The notes under the pieces are model-generated. The model ran no database searches, had not been told where the DNA came from, and saw only the letters and a program-made list of their open reading frames with translations. A stretch of 64,000 nucleotides of DNA from assembly GCA_913043275.1 (NCBI GenBank), contig CAJWLL010000006.1, positions 1 to 64,000 on the forward strand, in the 5' to 3' direction. This document shows positions 20,864 to 32,031 of the stretch, piece after piece. Position 1 is the stretch's first letter, and each line of letters opens with the position of its first letter. The position numbers were made by a program, and so were the translations under genes. The stretch comes from an uncultured Flavobacteriaceae bacterium (GTDB lineage: Bacteria > Bacteroidota > Bacteroidia > Flavobacteriales > Flavobacteriaceae).

Positions 20864-21362
20864 TTTTTTCTTTGAATAACCCCAAGGAAATGTAAATCAA
20901 TATAAAGGTAAAAAAAGATGTGAAAAGAGTATTTTTTAAAATGGTCAAGGTATTGTCAAGGCTAAAGTAAATGACAATGAATAGCAATAAATGGTGAATT
21001 AAAATCATTAAAATCAGATACAGTAACCTTTGCGAGAGTAGACTTCCTTCAATCATTCCCAAAGGAACTTCAAAATTCACACCAAAAGAGAACTTAATGA
21101 TGAATTGCCTTAAGAAGGCGATAGTCAATGTAGCAATGGTATGACCTCCTGATCCTTGTGTTAATAGATCAAGCATTAGACCCAGCAAAAAGCCCAAAAT
21201 GATTAAAATGGTAGCATTTCCATTCAAACGGTATACAATTATGAACAAAAGATATAGGTTAGGGTTTATGAACCCAAAGAAATTGATGTTGTTCAGTAAA
21301 AAAGACTGAAGAAACAGCAAAATAATAAAATGAAAAATTGATATTAAGTTATCTCGATTCAT
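20856..21362 (-). CDS. mreD: Rod shape-determining protein MreD
   Basis: Small multi-TM protein between mreC and mrdA. Confidence 0.8.
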   Translation of the reverse strand: MNRDNLISIFHFIILLFLQSFLLNNINFFGFINPNLYLLFIIVYRLNGNATILIILGFLLGLMLDLLTQGSGGHTIATLTIAFLRQFIIKFSFGVNFEVPLGMIEGSLLSQRLLYLILMILIHHLLLFIVIYFSLDNTLTILKNTLFTSFFTFILIYISLGLFKEKND

Positions 21363-22161
21363 TTTTCAATTGATTGAGTTCAAACTTTTTTTTGTTCTTT
21401 AAAACATAAACGATTTTTTTTTGAGTAAGATTACTAAACAATTCAATTTCAATATCATAGTATCCTTCGATTTCGGGTTTTTCAAAACTAAAAACCTTTC
21501 CAATCGGAATGCCATGAGGAAAGTAATCTGACATGCCACCGGTCACAATGGTGTCCCCTAACATCACATGATTTAAGGTGGAAACATCATCCAATTTCAT
21601 TCTTTTGGGGTGGTTCCCTTTCCAAGATAAAGATCCATAAGCACCGTTCTTTTTAAAACCAGCATTGATTTTTACATCACGGTTTAAAATGGAAATCACA
21701 CTGGAAAAATTGGCAGTAACCTGATTGATAATACCCAAAACTCCATCGCTGGAAATTACCCCCATTTCTACTTCTATTCCATCTTGGTAGCCTTTATCTA
21801 TCATCAAGTAATTTCTTGCATTATTATAACTGTTTTTGATGATTCTTGCTCCAAAAACCTGAAAATCAAAAGTGTCGATTACTTTATTTTCTGGTAATTG
21901 CTTGGTAAAATGAATTAATTCTAGTGCTTTGAGTTTAATATTTTCATTTAGTAGTTTTTCATTTCTCTTATTGAGACTCATATATTTAAAAACATTTTCA
22001 CCAACTAGTTTGAAGCTACTGGAAATTATAAGGGCTGTGTTGCTGAAGATAGATTGGTGAAAAAAACTTCGTTGGTATAAAAAAGTAAGCGAGATGATTA
22101 GTAGACCCGAATATAATAGGGTATTTTTGTACTTAAGTAGGGCATTGATTAGCTGCCGCAT
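21349..22161 (-). CDS. mreC: Rod shape-determining protein MreC
   Basis: N-terminal TM, coiled coil, MIDKGYQDGIEVEMGVISSDGVLGIINQV; syntenic with mreB/mreD. Confidence 0.92.
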   Translation of the reverse strand: MRQLINALLKYKNTLLYSGLLIISLTFLYQRSFFHQSIFSNTALIISSSFKLVGENVFKYMSLNKRNEKLLNENIKLKALELIHFTKQLPENKVIDTFDFQVFGARIIKNSYNNARNYLMIDKGYQDGIEVEMGVISSDGVLGIINQVTANFSSVISILNRDVKINAGFKKNGAYGSLSWKGNHPKRMKLDDVSTLNHVMLGDTIVTGGMSDYFPHGIPIGKVFSFEKPEIEGYYDIEIELFSNLTQKKIVYVLKNKKKFELNQLKNESR

Positions 22162-22167
22162 AAGTCA

Positions 22168-23187
22168 TTATTTGATCAAAATAGTTTTATATCGCTCGAT
22201 ATTTTTTAGGGCGATTCCAGTTCCTCTAACAACGGCTTGTAAGGGGTCTTCAGCAATATAAACGGGGAGATCAGTTTTTCTGGAAAGCCTTACATCCAGC
22301 CCTTTGAGCAGTGCTCCGCCTCCAGCCAGATAAATTCCCGTATTGTAGATATCAGCAGCTAATTCGGGTGGGGTTTGAGATAGAGCTTCCATGATGGACT
22401 CTTCAATTCTTAAGATGGACTTGTCCAGGGCTTTGGATATTTCAACGAAAGAAATCATTGCTTGTTTAGGTTTTCCGGTAACCAAGTCTCTTCCCTGAAC
22501 AGACATGTCATCAGGTGGGTTTTCAAGATCCTCGATTACAGAGCCAATCAATATTTTAATTTTTTCAGCGGTGCGTTCCCCTATATATAGGTTGTGCTTG
22601 CTTCTCATATAATTTACGATATCATTGGTAAAAACATCACCCGCAATCTTGATTGATTTATCGCAGACAATTCCGGATAATGCTATTATTGCTATCTCAG
22701 TGGTACCTCCACCTATATCAACAATCATATTTCCTTTAGGCTGCATGATGTCTATTCCAATTCCAATAGCCGCCGCCATGGGTTCGTGTATCAAATAAAC
22801 CTCTTTACCATTAACGCGCTCTGCAGATTCTTTTACAGCTCTCATTTCCACCTCTGTGATTCCAGAAGGAATACAAATAACCATTCTTAAGGAAGGGGTA
22901 AAAAATTTTTTCTTGAGTGTGGGTATACTCTTGATCAAGGTATTTATCATTTGTTCCGAGGCATTAAAGTCGGCAATTACACCATCTTTTAAGGGTCTGA
23001 TGGTCTTGATGTTTTCATGGGTCTTTCCATGCATCATACTGGCCTCATCTCCAATGGCAATAATTTTATTGGTAGTCCTATCGATGGCGACAATGGAGGG
23101 ACTATCAACCACTACCTTATCGTTGTGGATGATTAATGTGTTTGCAGTTCCTAAATCTATAGCAATTTCCTCGGTTAGGAGACCCAT
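22168..23187 (-). CDS. mreB: Rod shape-determining protein MreB
   Basis: Actin-fold motifs IAIDLGTANTLI, IVDIGGGTTEIAIIALSGIV, IYLAGGGALLKGL. Confidence 0.95.
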   Translation of the reverse strand: MGLLTEEIAIDLGTANTLIIHNDKVVVDSPSIVAIDRTTNKIIAIGDEASMMHGKTHENIKTIRPLKDGVIADFNASEQMINTLIKSIPTLKKKFFTPSLRMVICIPSGITEVEMRAVKESAERVNGKEVYLIHEPMAAAIGIGIDIMQPKGNMIVDIGGGTTEIAIIALSGIVCDKSIKIAGDVFTNDIVNYMRSKHNLYIGERTAEKIKILIGSVIEDLENPPDDMSVQGRDLVTGKPKQAMISFVEISKALDKSILRIEESIMEALSQTPPELAADIYNTGIYLAGGGALLKGLDVRLSRKTDLPVYIAEDPLQAVVRGTGIALKNIERYKTILIK

Positions 23188-23223
23188 AACTCCTTGATTT
23201 TATAAGTCGTAAAGTTATGAAAA

Positions 23224-24747
23224 TTAATGTTTAAAATGACGTGTACCTGTAAAGACCATCGATAAACTATTTTCGTTGCAATAATCTATGGAAAGCTGGT
23301 CCTTAATTGAACCACCTGGCTGTAAGACACTTTTGACTCCTGTTTTGTTTGCAATCTCTACGCAATCAGGGAAAGGGAAAAAAGCGTCACTTGCCATAAC
23401 GGCTCCATTTAAGTCAAAATTGAAGTGTTTAGATTTTTCAATGGCATGATTTAATGCATCTACTCTTGATGTTTGTCCTGTACCGGAGGCTAGCAATTGC
23501 CTATTTTTTGCCAAAACAATGGTATTCGATTTGGTGTGTTTACAAATTTTTGAAGCAAAGATCAAGTCTTCAATCTCTTGCTCACTGGGTTTTTTGTAAG
23601 TAATAAACTCTAGTTTCTCTGCAACATCTGTTTTAGAATTCCTGTCCTGCACCAATATGCCGTTGAGACAGCTTCTATAGGTGGTCGATGGTAAGTGAGT
23701 GCCTTTTTGCACCAATAATATTCTGTTCTTTTTCCCCTTCAAAAGTGCTAGGGCGTCCTGCTCGTATTTTGGCGCAATAACCACTTCGCAAAATAGGCTG
23801 TGGATTTCGGTGGCAGTGTCTAGGTCAATTGTTTTATTAGTAATCAAAACCCCACCAAAAGCAGATACCGGGTCTCCTGCAAGTGCGTCTAAATAGGCTT
23901 CTTTAAGCGAAGAGCGAGTAGCAAAGCCACATGCATTGTTGTGTTTGAGAATGGCAAAACTGAAATCCCCCTCATAAAATTCGAGCATGAGATTTACTGC
24001 TGCATCGATGTCCAATAGATTATTGTAGGAAATTTCTTTTCCATGAATTTGCTTCAGAAGGTCGGATAAAGAACCAAAAAATTGACCTTTTTGATGCGGG
24101 TTTTCCCCATAGCGAAGGGTTTTAGCAGTTTTAAGACTCAGTTTGAGCACTTCCTCCTCTTGGTTAAAATGGTTAAAAATGGCAGTATCATAATGTGAAG
24201 AGGTTTGGAAAGCCTTGACGGAATACCTTTTTCTTTGTTCCAAGCCCAGGGCACCTTTCGATTGGGTTAGAATGTCTAGAAAACCTTCATAATCGTTTTT
24301 GTCAGAAACACAAAAGGTATCCTTAAAATTTTTTGCGGCAGCTCTTATTAGGGCAATTCCCCCGATATCTATTTTTTCGACTATTTCTTGTTCATTCCCT
24401 CCCGCAGTAACAGTATCTTCAAAAGGATATAAATCCACAATGACCAAATCTATTTGTGGTATTTCAAATTGTTCCAAAGCAGTTTGATCGTCTCTCACTT
24501 CTTTGCGATTCAGAATACCTCCAAAAACTTTGGGGTGTAGGGTTTTTACACGACCTCCCAGTATGGAAGGGTATCCCGTGAGGTCTTCAACCGCAGTAAC
24601 TTCATAGCCCAAATCACGAATGAATTTTTCTGTCCCTCCGGTGGAGTAGAACTCAACCCCATATGAGTTCAATTGATGAATAATAGGGGCCAACCCTGTC
24701 TTGTCATAAACCGAGATGAGAGCAGATGAAATTTGTTTTTCACTCAT
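23224..24747 (-). CDS. purH: Bifunctional AICAR transformylase / IMP cyclohydrolase
   Basis: ALISVYDKTG, YSTGGTEKFIRDLG, GGRVKTLHPKVFGGIL, LRYGENPHQKGQFFG, FPFPDCVEIANKTGV. Start MSEKQISSALISV at 24747. Confidence 0.95.
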   Translation of the reverse strand: MSEKQISSALISVYDKTGLAPIIHQLNSYGVEFYSTGGTEKFIRDLGYEVTAVEDLTGYPSILGGRVKTLHPKVFGGILNRKEVRDDQTALEQFEIPQIDLVIVDLYPFEDTVTAGGNEQEIVEKIDIGGIALIRAAAKNFKDTFCVSDKNDYEGFLDILTQSKGALGLEQRKRYSVKAFQTSSHYDTAIFNHFNQEEEVLKLSLKTAKTLRYGENPHQKGQFFGSLSDLLKQIHGKEISYNNLLDIDAAVNLMLEFYEGDFSFAILKHNNACGFATRSSLKEAYLDALAGDPVSAFGGVLITNKTIDLDTATEIHSLFCEVVIAPKYEQDALALLKGKKNRILLVQKGTHLPSTTYRSCLNGILVQDRNSKTDVAEKLEFITYKKPSEQEIEDLIFASKICKHTKSNTIVLAKNRQLLASGTGQTSRVDALNHAIEKSKHFNFDLNGAVMASDAFFPFPDCVEIANKTGVKSVLQPGGSIKDQLSIDYCNENSLSMVFTGTRHFKH

Positions 24748-24940
24748 TTTTTTATTAACCAATGAATATTGATTGGGATAATTTTTTATTTTTTGATCCG
24801 ACACAGATGCATTTTTATTTAATTTTAGATAAAAAAGAACTGCTGACCAGAACAAAAGTATTAAAAACATCATTCTCAAAAATTTAATTTTCTCCTTATT
24901 TATTGTGTTTAATTAACCAAAAAGAGCCCACTTTTCAACA

Positions 24941-25660
24941 ATGAAACAAAACATTAAAATTTCTGGTATGACATGCAAGGATTGTGTTTCCTCTGTGACT
25001 GAAAAATTAATTAGTTTGGATGAGGTAAAAGACCTCAAAATTGATTTGGAAAATGGAATTGCAGAGTTGGAGGTTTTAAAAACATTGACATTGGAAAAAC
25101 TGTCCGTTGTATTACTCCCAAAGTACATACCTACAATGGAAAACCAACCCTTTAATAAAGCATTCTTAGAGCAAAGTCCTTCGAAGTTAAAGCAGCTTTT
25201 TCCGCTTTTTTTCATTTTTTTATACCTGATTGCGGGTTCTGTTTTACTTCAAAGGAACACTTTCCGCTTCACAAATTTTATGATTGATTATATGGGGTTA
25301 TTTTTTGTGGTTTTCAGCTTCTTTAAATTTTTGGACTACAAGGGATTTCCCTCTGCTTTTGCCCAATACGATCCCTTGGCCAAAAGAATCGTTTTCTATG
25401 CTAAAATTTATCCCTTTATCGAGACCCTTTTGGGTTTGATGTTCTTGTTGCGTTGGGAGTTGAATTTTGCCTTTTTCGCCACCATTGTAATTTTATCGAT
25501 TACCACTTTAGGAGTTGTTTTTACCCTATTTGACAAAAACAAAATCAACTGCGCCTGTTTGGGAACATCCTTGAAGTTGCCAATGACGGAAGCGTCTTTG
25601 ATAGAGAATGTAATCATGATTATGATGGCTGTTGCCATGCTATTTTACCAATTTGGATAA
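24941..25660 (+). CDS. HMA (heavy-metal-associated) domain fused to MauE/DoxX-like 4-TM domain
   Basis: N-terminal ISGMTCKDCVSSVTEKL metal-binding motif, then four hydrophobic helices with NCACLGTSLKLPMTEASLIEN. Confidence 0.75.
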   Translation: MKQNIKISGMTCKDCVSSVTEKLISLDEVKDLKIDLENGIAELEVLKTLTLEKLSVVLLPKYIPTMENQPFNKAFLEQSPSKLKQLFPLFFIFLYLIAGSVLLQRNTFRFTNFMIDYMGLFFVVFSFFKFLDYKGFPSAFAQYDPLAKRIVFYAKIYPFIETLLGLMFLLRWELNFAFFATIVILSITTLGVVFTLFDKNKINCACLGTSLKLPMTEASLIENVIMIMMAVAMLFYQFG

Positions 25661-25678
25661 AATCCATAAATTTATAGT

Positions 25679-26092
25679 ATGAATACTAGGAATTGCAAAG
25701 CCGTTTTATTAACCTTGATTTTTTTGACTTCAAAAATCGGGCTGGCTTTAAATGTCCACTATTGTGGAGGTCATATTGAGGAAATTGCTCTGGCTTGGAA
25801 TGCCGAGGGTTGTGAAATGTCTGCGCAAAAAGTCCAAGAGCCCCGCCAAGATTATAAGTTTACAAAGAACCACTGCTGCAAGGATCAAACTATTTTTATC
25901 CAAAACAATGAGCCTCAAAAAACGGCAGATTATGAACTTCATTTTGCTTTCTTTGGGATTTCACCGAACAAGCCCTTCCAGTTTGATGCCTCAAAAATGA
26001 TCCTTTTAAAGACGGTTTTTACCCCACCTAAATTTCTTGTTCCTAAGAACAAAATCTTCCTCCTTTACCAAAGCCTTATTTTTTACGGTTGA
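25679..26092 (+). CDS. HYC_CC_PP-type small Cys-rich secreted protein
   Basis: Signal peptide followed by NVHYCGGHIEEIAL and KNHCCKD (HYC and CC motifs). Confidence 0.72.
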   Translation: MNTRNCKAVLLTLIFLTSKIGLALNVHYCGGHIEEIALAWNAEGCEMSAQKVQEPRQDYKFTKNHCCKDQTIFIQNNEPQKTADYELHFAFFGISPNKPFQFDASKMILLKTVFTPPKFLVPKNKIFLLYQSLIFYG

Positions 26093-26145
26093 TTCAATTT
26101 AAATAAACACACTTCTTATTTAACGTTGAATCTAACCCTAAAATA

Positions 26146-28377
26146 ATGAAAAAATACATACTCATTGTATGTCTTTCATGGGGGGTGGTATATTCGCAAG
26201 ACCCCCTCAGTGGACTTTTACAATACCGACAGAACAATAAAATTTATCCCCTTTCAGGAGCCAGTGTTTTTTGGAAAAACACTACCATTGGAACGGTTAC
26301 TGATATGGAGGGTATTTTCCAGTTGGAAAGACCACCAGCAAGTGATCTGTTGATCATTAGTTATATCGGTTTTAAAACCGACACCTTAAAAATTAATACT
26401 TCATTCATCAGCCACCAAATGACTCAAAATCAGGAGTACGAATTGGACGAATTCACCGTAAACCAGCGTAGAAAAGCTTCTCAAAAATCCTTTATTGAGA
26501 CGCAAAATATTCGAAAGTTAAGCAGCGAGGAATTACTCAAGGCTGCTTGTTGTAATCTTTCGGAGAGTTTTGAAACCAACCCAGCCATAGATGTGAATTT
26601 TGCAGATGCGCTAACCGGAACCAAACAAATTAAAATGTTAGGGCTTTCGAGTCCCTACCTATTGATTTCGGAAGAAAGTATTCCTATGGTTCGGGGTGCT
26701 TCACAGGCTTATGGATTGACCTTTACGCCCGGGACTTGGGTAGAAAGTATTCAAATCAGCAAAGGGGCAGGGTCGGTAAGCAATGGTTTTGAAAGTATTG
26801 CAGGACAAATCAATACTGAATTGAAAAAACCGCTGACCGATATTCCCTTTTTTCTCAATCTATTCGCCTCAATCAATGGGAGGTATGAAATGAATACACA
26901 CTTCAATCTTAAGTTTTATGACAATTGGAGTGCTGGGCTTTATGTCCACGGTAACAAAAGAACTCAAAAGTTTGACAAAAACAACGATGGTTTTCTCGAT
27001 CTTCCTGTTTCAGAGCAAATTAATTTGATGAATCGTTGGCAATACACCGATTTAGAAAATGGATGGGTCAGCTTTTTGAGTTGGAGGTATATGAATGATG
27101 AAAAATTATTGGGTGCTTTAAGCTACAATTCTCAAAAAGATAAGGGAATGAAAAATCGCTGGGGCAGTGAAATTAAAACCGAACGATGGGATGCTTCCTT
27201 CAAGGTAGGCTATGTTTTTCCCGAGATACCCTATCAGAGTTTTGGTTTTCAAACAGCCTACAGCAGCCACATCCAAGACTCATATTACGGATTGCGTGCC
27301 TATGATATCAATCAGCAAAGTTTTTATACCAATTTGATTTTCAACTCCATAATTGGCAATACCCTCAATAAATTCAAAGTAGGGTTAAATTATAGTTTTG
27401 ATGAATATGTTGAACAGGTCGATGGTGACTTATACAATAGGTCGGATTGGAATGTGGGCAGCTTTTTTGAGTTTTATCATGACAACAATGACAACTTCAG
27501 TTGGATCGCCGGTATCAGAGTGGATTTTCACAATAATTTCGGCAGTTTTTTAACGCCAAGGATTCATGTTAGATATGTTCCGCTAGAGGATTTTGTCATC
27601 AGGCTATCGGCGGGCGGTGGCAGAAAGGCAGCCAATATTTTTGCGGAAAATCAAACCCTTTTTGCAACCAATAGAGCGATCAATATTCAATCCTCTCAGG
27701 GGAAAATTTATGGTCTTAATCCCGAAAAAGCATGGAACTACGGATTGGGTCTGTCGAAATCATTTTACATTAGTAGTCCACACAAAATGACTCTTTCTGC
27801 CGATTATTACATTACCCTTTTTACAGATCAGGTGGTTGTAGATTGGGAAGTGCCTCGTCAAATTTCATTTTATAACTTAGAGAGACAAAGCTCTGCAAAA
27901 AGCTTTCAATTGGAATTGGATTATTACTATCGAAACTTTTTGAATTTTAGAGTAGCATTCAAGAATTACGATGTACAAATGGACTATAAAAGTGGACTCA
28001 TGCAAAAACCTTTATTGGCCAAGAATCGTTTTTTTGCCAATTTAGGTTGGGAAAGTAAAATCAGCCCAATGGATAATCAATGGAGGTGGGATTTAACCTA
28101 TCACTATTTAGGGGCGCAGCGATTGGTTCACAATATTTTGGATTTGGATCACCCAAGAGGTTTTTCTCCCAGTTATTCGCTTTGGAACACCCAATTGACT
28201 CGTTCTTTCTCGAAAAAATTTGAAATATATTTGGGGGCAGAGAACATTGGAAATTATAGACAACTTTCTCCCATTATTGGATCTGACGATCCTTTTGGAG
28301 AGGACTTTGATGCTGCTCAAATTTATGCCCCCATTTTTGGAGGAATTGTTTACTCTGGTTTAAGACTCAAAATTTAA
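26146..28377 (+). CDS. TonB-dependent receptor with N-terminal carboxypeptidase-regulatory-like domain; putative metal-related receptor
   Basis: SGASVFWKNTTIGTVTDMEGIFQL...SYIGFKTDTL, plug region (KAACCNLSESFETNPAIDVNFADALTGTKQIKMLGL...SKGAGSVSNGFESIAGQIN), C-terminal beta-barrel. Confidence 0.85.
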   Translation: MKKYILIVCLSWGVVYSQDPLSGLLQYRQNNKIYPLSGASVFWKNTTIGTVTDMEGIFQLERPPASDLLIISYIGFKTDTLKINTSFISHQMTQNQEYELDEFTVNQRRKASQKSFIETQNIRKLSSEELLKAACCNLSESFETNPAIDVNFADALTGTKQIKMLGLSSPYLLISEESIPMVRGASQAYGLTFTPGTWVESIQISKGAGSVSNGFESIAGQINTELKKPLTDIPFFLNLFASINGRYEMNTHFNLKFYDNWSAGLYVHGNKRTQKFDKNNDGFLDLPVSEQINLMNRWQYTDLENGWVSFLSWRYMNDEKLLGALSYNSQKDKGMKNRWGSEIKTERWDASFKVGYVFPEIPYQSFGFQTAYSSHIQDSYYGLRAYDINQQSFYTNLIFNSIIGNTLNKFKVGLNYSFDEYVEQVDGDLYNRSDWNVGSFFEFYHDNNDNFSWIAGIRVDFHNNFGSFLTPRIHVRYVPLEDFVIRLSAGGGRKAANIFAENQTLFATNRAINIQSSQGKIYGLNPEKAWNYGLGLSKSFYISSPHKMTLSADYYITLFTDQVVVDWEVPRQISFYNLERQSSAKSFQLELDYYYRNFLNFRVAFKNYDVQMDYKSGLMQKPLLAKNRFFANLGWESKISPMDNQWRWDLTYHYLGAQRLVHNILDLDHPRGFSPSYSLWNTQLTRSFSKKFEIYLGAENIGNYRQLSPIIGSDDPFGEDFDAAQIYAPIFGGIVYSGLRLKI

Positions 28378-28401
28378 TCCTAAATATTAATTTTATACAT
28401 C

Positions 28402-28740
28402 ATGAAAAAAACCCTTTTCTTATTGCTTGCTTTACCATTGGGAATGGTAGCTCAAGAGAAACAAAAAAAGAATACCAAAACACAATTTACAGTTCATGGT
28501 AATTGTGAAAAATGTAAAAAAAGAATTGAAAAAGCTGCTTTTTCAATCAAAGGTGTCAAATGGGCCGATTGGGATATTTCTTCCAATCAAATCAGTCTGA
28601 TCTACAATCCACAAAAAGTAGACTTGAAAATGATTCATATGGGGATTGCAGCCCAAGGTCACAATACAACAGAAGCTAAAGTCAAAGAAGAAGATTATGA
28701 TGAACTGCCCAAATGTTGTCAGTACGAAAGGAAAGAATAA
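28402..28740 (+). CDS. Secreted heavy-metal-associated (HMA) domain protein with C-terminal CC motif
   Basis: Signal peptide, VHGNCEKCKKRIEKAAFSIKGVKWADWD (CxxC of HMA fold), C-terminus DELPKCCQYERKE. Confidence 0.82.
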   Translation: MKKTLFLLLALPLGMVAQEKQKKNTKTQFTVHGNCEKCKKRIEKAAFSIKGVKWADWDISSNQISLIYNPQKVDLKMIHMGIAAQGHNTTEAKVKEEDYDELPKCCQYERKE

Positions 28741-28750
28741 GTAATAAAAA

Positions 28751-28778
28751 AACCTGCTTTTTCAAGCAGGTTTTTTTT
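28751..28778. terminator. Rho-independent terminator, probably bidirectional, between the HMA gene and groEL
   Basis: AACCTGCTT-TTTC-AAGCAGGTT perfect 9-bp stem (28751-28772) flanked by an A-tract on the left and a T-tract on the right, between convergent genes. Confidence 0.88.
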
Positions 28779-28794
28779 GCTGAAAAAAAATGTA

Positions 28795-30447
<1,653 letters not shown>

Positions 30448-30726
30448 TTAAACAATTGCTAATATGTCACTTTCTCTCATGATCATGTAGTCTGAACCAT
30501 CGTGTTGTAGTTCGGTTCCAGCATATTTACCATAAAGCACATTATCCCCTATTTTGACAGTTACAGGGTTTTCGGTAGTTCCAGGGCCTACAGCGACCAC
30601 AGTTCCTTTTTGAGGTTTTTCTTTAGCGGAATCAGGAATGATGATACCGGAAGAAGTTTTGGTTTCTGCAGCAGCAGACTCGATTAATACACGGTCTGCT
30701 AGAGGCTGAATTTTTACTTTACTCAT
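30448..30726 (-). CDS. groES: Co-chaperonin GroES
   Basis: [44 protein letters not shown]; adjacent to groEL. Confidence 0.97.
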   Translation of the reverse strand: MSKVKIQPLADRVLIESAAAETKTSSGIIIPDSAKEKPQKGTVVAVGPGTTENPVTVKIGDNVLYGKYAGTELQHDGSDYMIMRESDILAIV

Positions 30727-30841
30727 CGTTAATTTTTTTATTTAAAGTTTTTAATGAATTTTCATAAATCATGCCAAACTCAAAGTAGATGACAAATTTT
30801 AGCTATACACAATTAATGCTGACAGCTTGGCATAAAAATTA

Positions 30842-31192
30842 TTATCGAGAATCGTCTTGAGGTGTTTCAGGGATTACTTCAGGTAAGGTTTCCGGAATCA
30901 CTTCTGGAATAGGTTCCAAAGCATTTTCTTGTAATAGGCGGGAGTCAGAACTATAACTTTTGGTTCCAAGTGAAATATTTGAAAGTAAGATGAGTATTAA
31001 CAAAAGTCCAGCAAGCAACCAAGTACTGCGGTCCAAAAAGTCAGAGGTTTTTTGGACCCCTCCCATTTGTTGTCCTCCGCCGCCAAAAGAAGAGGATAGC
31101 CCACCACCTTTAGGATTTTGAACCATTACTACTAATACGAGTAGAAAACAAACAAAAATGATTAAAGCGATGAAGATTGAAAAGCTTCCCAT
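30842..31192 (-). CDS. secG: Preprotein translocase subunit SecG
   Basis: LVLVVMVQNPKGGGLSSSFGGGGQQMGGVQKTSDFLDRSTWLLAG. Confidence 0.92.
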   Translation of the reverse strand: MGSFSIFIALIIFVCFLLVLVVMVQNPKGGGLSSSFGGGGQQMGGVQKTSDFLDRSTWLLAGLLLILILLSNISLGTKSYSSDSRLLQENALEPIPEVIPETLPEVIPETPQDDSR

Positions 31193-31198
31193 AATAAT

Positions 31199-32026
31199 TT
31201 AACGTTGTTGTAATTCCTTTATTTTTTTAATTTGCCCTGCAAAGAAAACATTTTTTTCCGGATATTTCAAAATTAAAATCTTGTATGCCCTGATGGCCTT
31301 TTTGTACTTTTTTTGTTTGACCAGAACTTTGGCTAAAGATTCAGTCATCAACTCCTCAGGATTAAAGTTTTGTTTTGCAACTGGGTCGATGATTTCGTTT
31401 TTTTCAACTGGAGGAATTTTGGGATCCGATTCAATGAAACGATCTATAATATTTAATTTAGCAATTAATGGCTCTTCTTTTTCAGATTCTATAAGGTCGG
31501 TAATTTTTTCTTCTTTTGTAAACTGAATCCAATCCAAAAAATTCATTTTAAGATCCTTTGAAATGAGAACTGATTTTTTTGCTTTTGTTTTTTTTGAAGG
31601 TGCTTGTGAAATATTTTCGTCTGCTTTTAGGGCATCTTTTTTTTGAGTTTCATCAACTTTGGAATTAACTTTTTGATCCACTTTTTTTGTGTCAATGGAT
31701 TTTTTCTCAATGGCTGATTTATTAGTAGTTTTAGAATATTCAATGGGTTGTTCAACATCCGAAGTCAATCCCTCTATCTTTTTTAACGATTTAAATTTAG
31801 AATCTATATTTTCTTTCAGCAAAACTCTATCAGCAGTGTATAGTGCCAGTTGATTAAGTGCCAAATAAAGATCATTTTTCTTTTGATCTTTAAGGGATTT
31901 AGTATAGAAGAAACGTGGCAGTTGAAAATATGGATACTGTTCAATTAACAATGCCATTTTTGAAACCAAAATTTCGTCTTGAGAATCATAATTTTCAACC
32001 AACTTTTCGAATGCTTCTCTAGTCAT
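31199..32026 (-). CDS. Conserved hypothetical with C-terminal TPR-like helix pair
   Basis: Charged Lys/Asp-rich middle; C-terminal ESLAKVLVKQKKYKKAIRAYKILILKYPEKNVFFAGQIKKI. Start MTREAFEKL at 32026. Confidence 0.65.
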   Translation of the reverse strand: MTREAFEKLVENYDSQDEILVSKMALLIEQYPYFQLPRFFYTKSLKDQKKNDLYLALNQLALYTADRVLLKENIDSKFKSLKKIEGLTSDVEQPIEYSKTTNKSAIEKKSIDTKKVDQKVNSKVDETQKKDALKADENISQAPSKKTKAKKSVLISKDLKMNFLDWIQFTKEEKITDLIESEKEEPLIAKLNIIDRFIESDPKIPPVEKNEIIDPVAKQNFNPEELMTESLAKVLVKQKKYKKAIRAYKILILKYPEKNVFFAGQIKKIKELQQR

Positions 32027-32031
32027 TTGGG

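Noticed and set aside
24748-24879. N-terminal hydrophobic extension of the purH ORF (MRMMFLILLFWSAV...)
   Set aside because: PurH homology begins at MSEKQISSALISVYDKTG; the upstream in-frame stretch is most likely open by chance.
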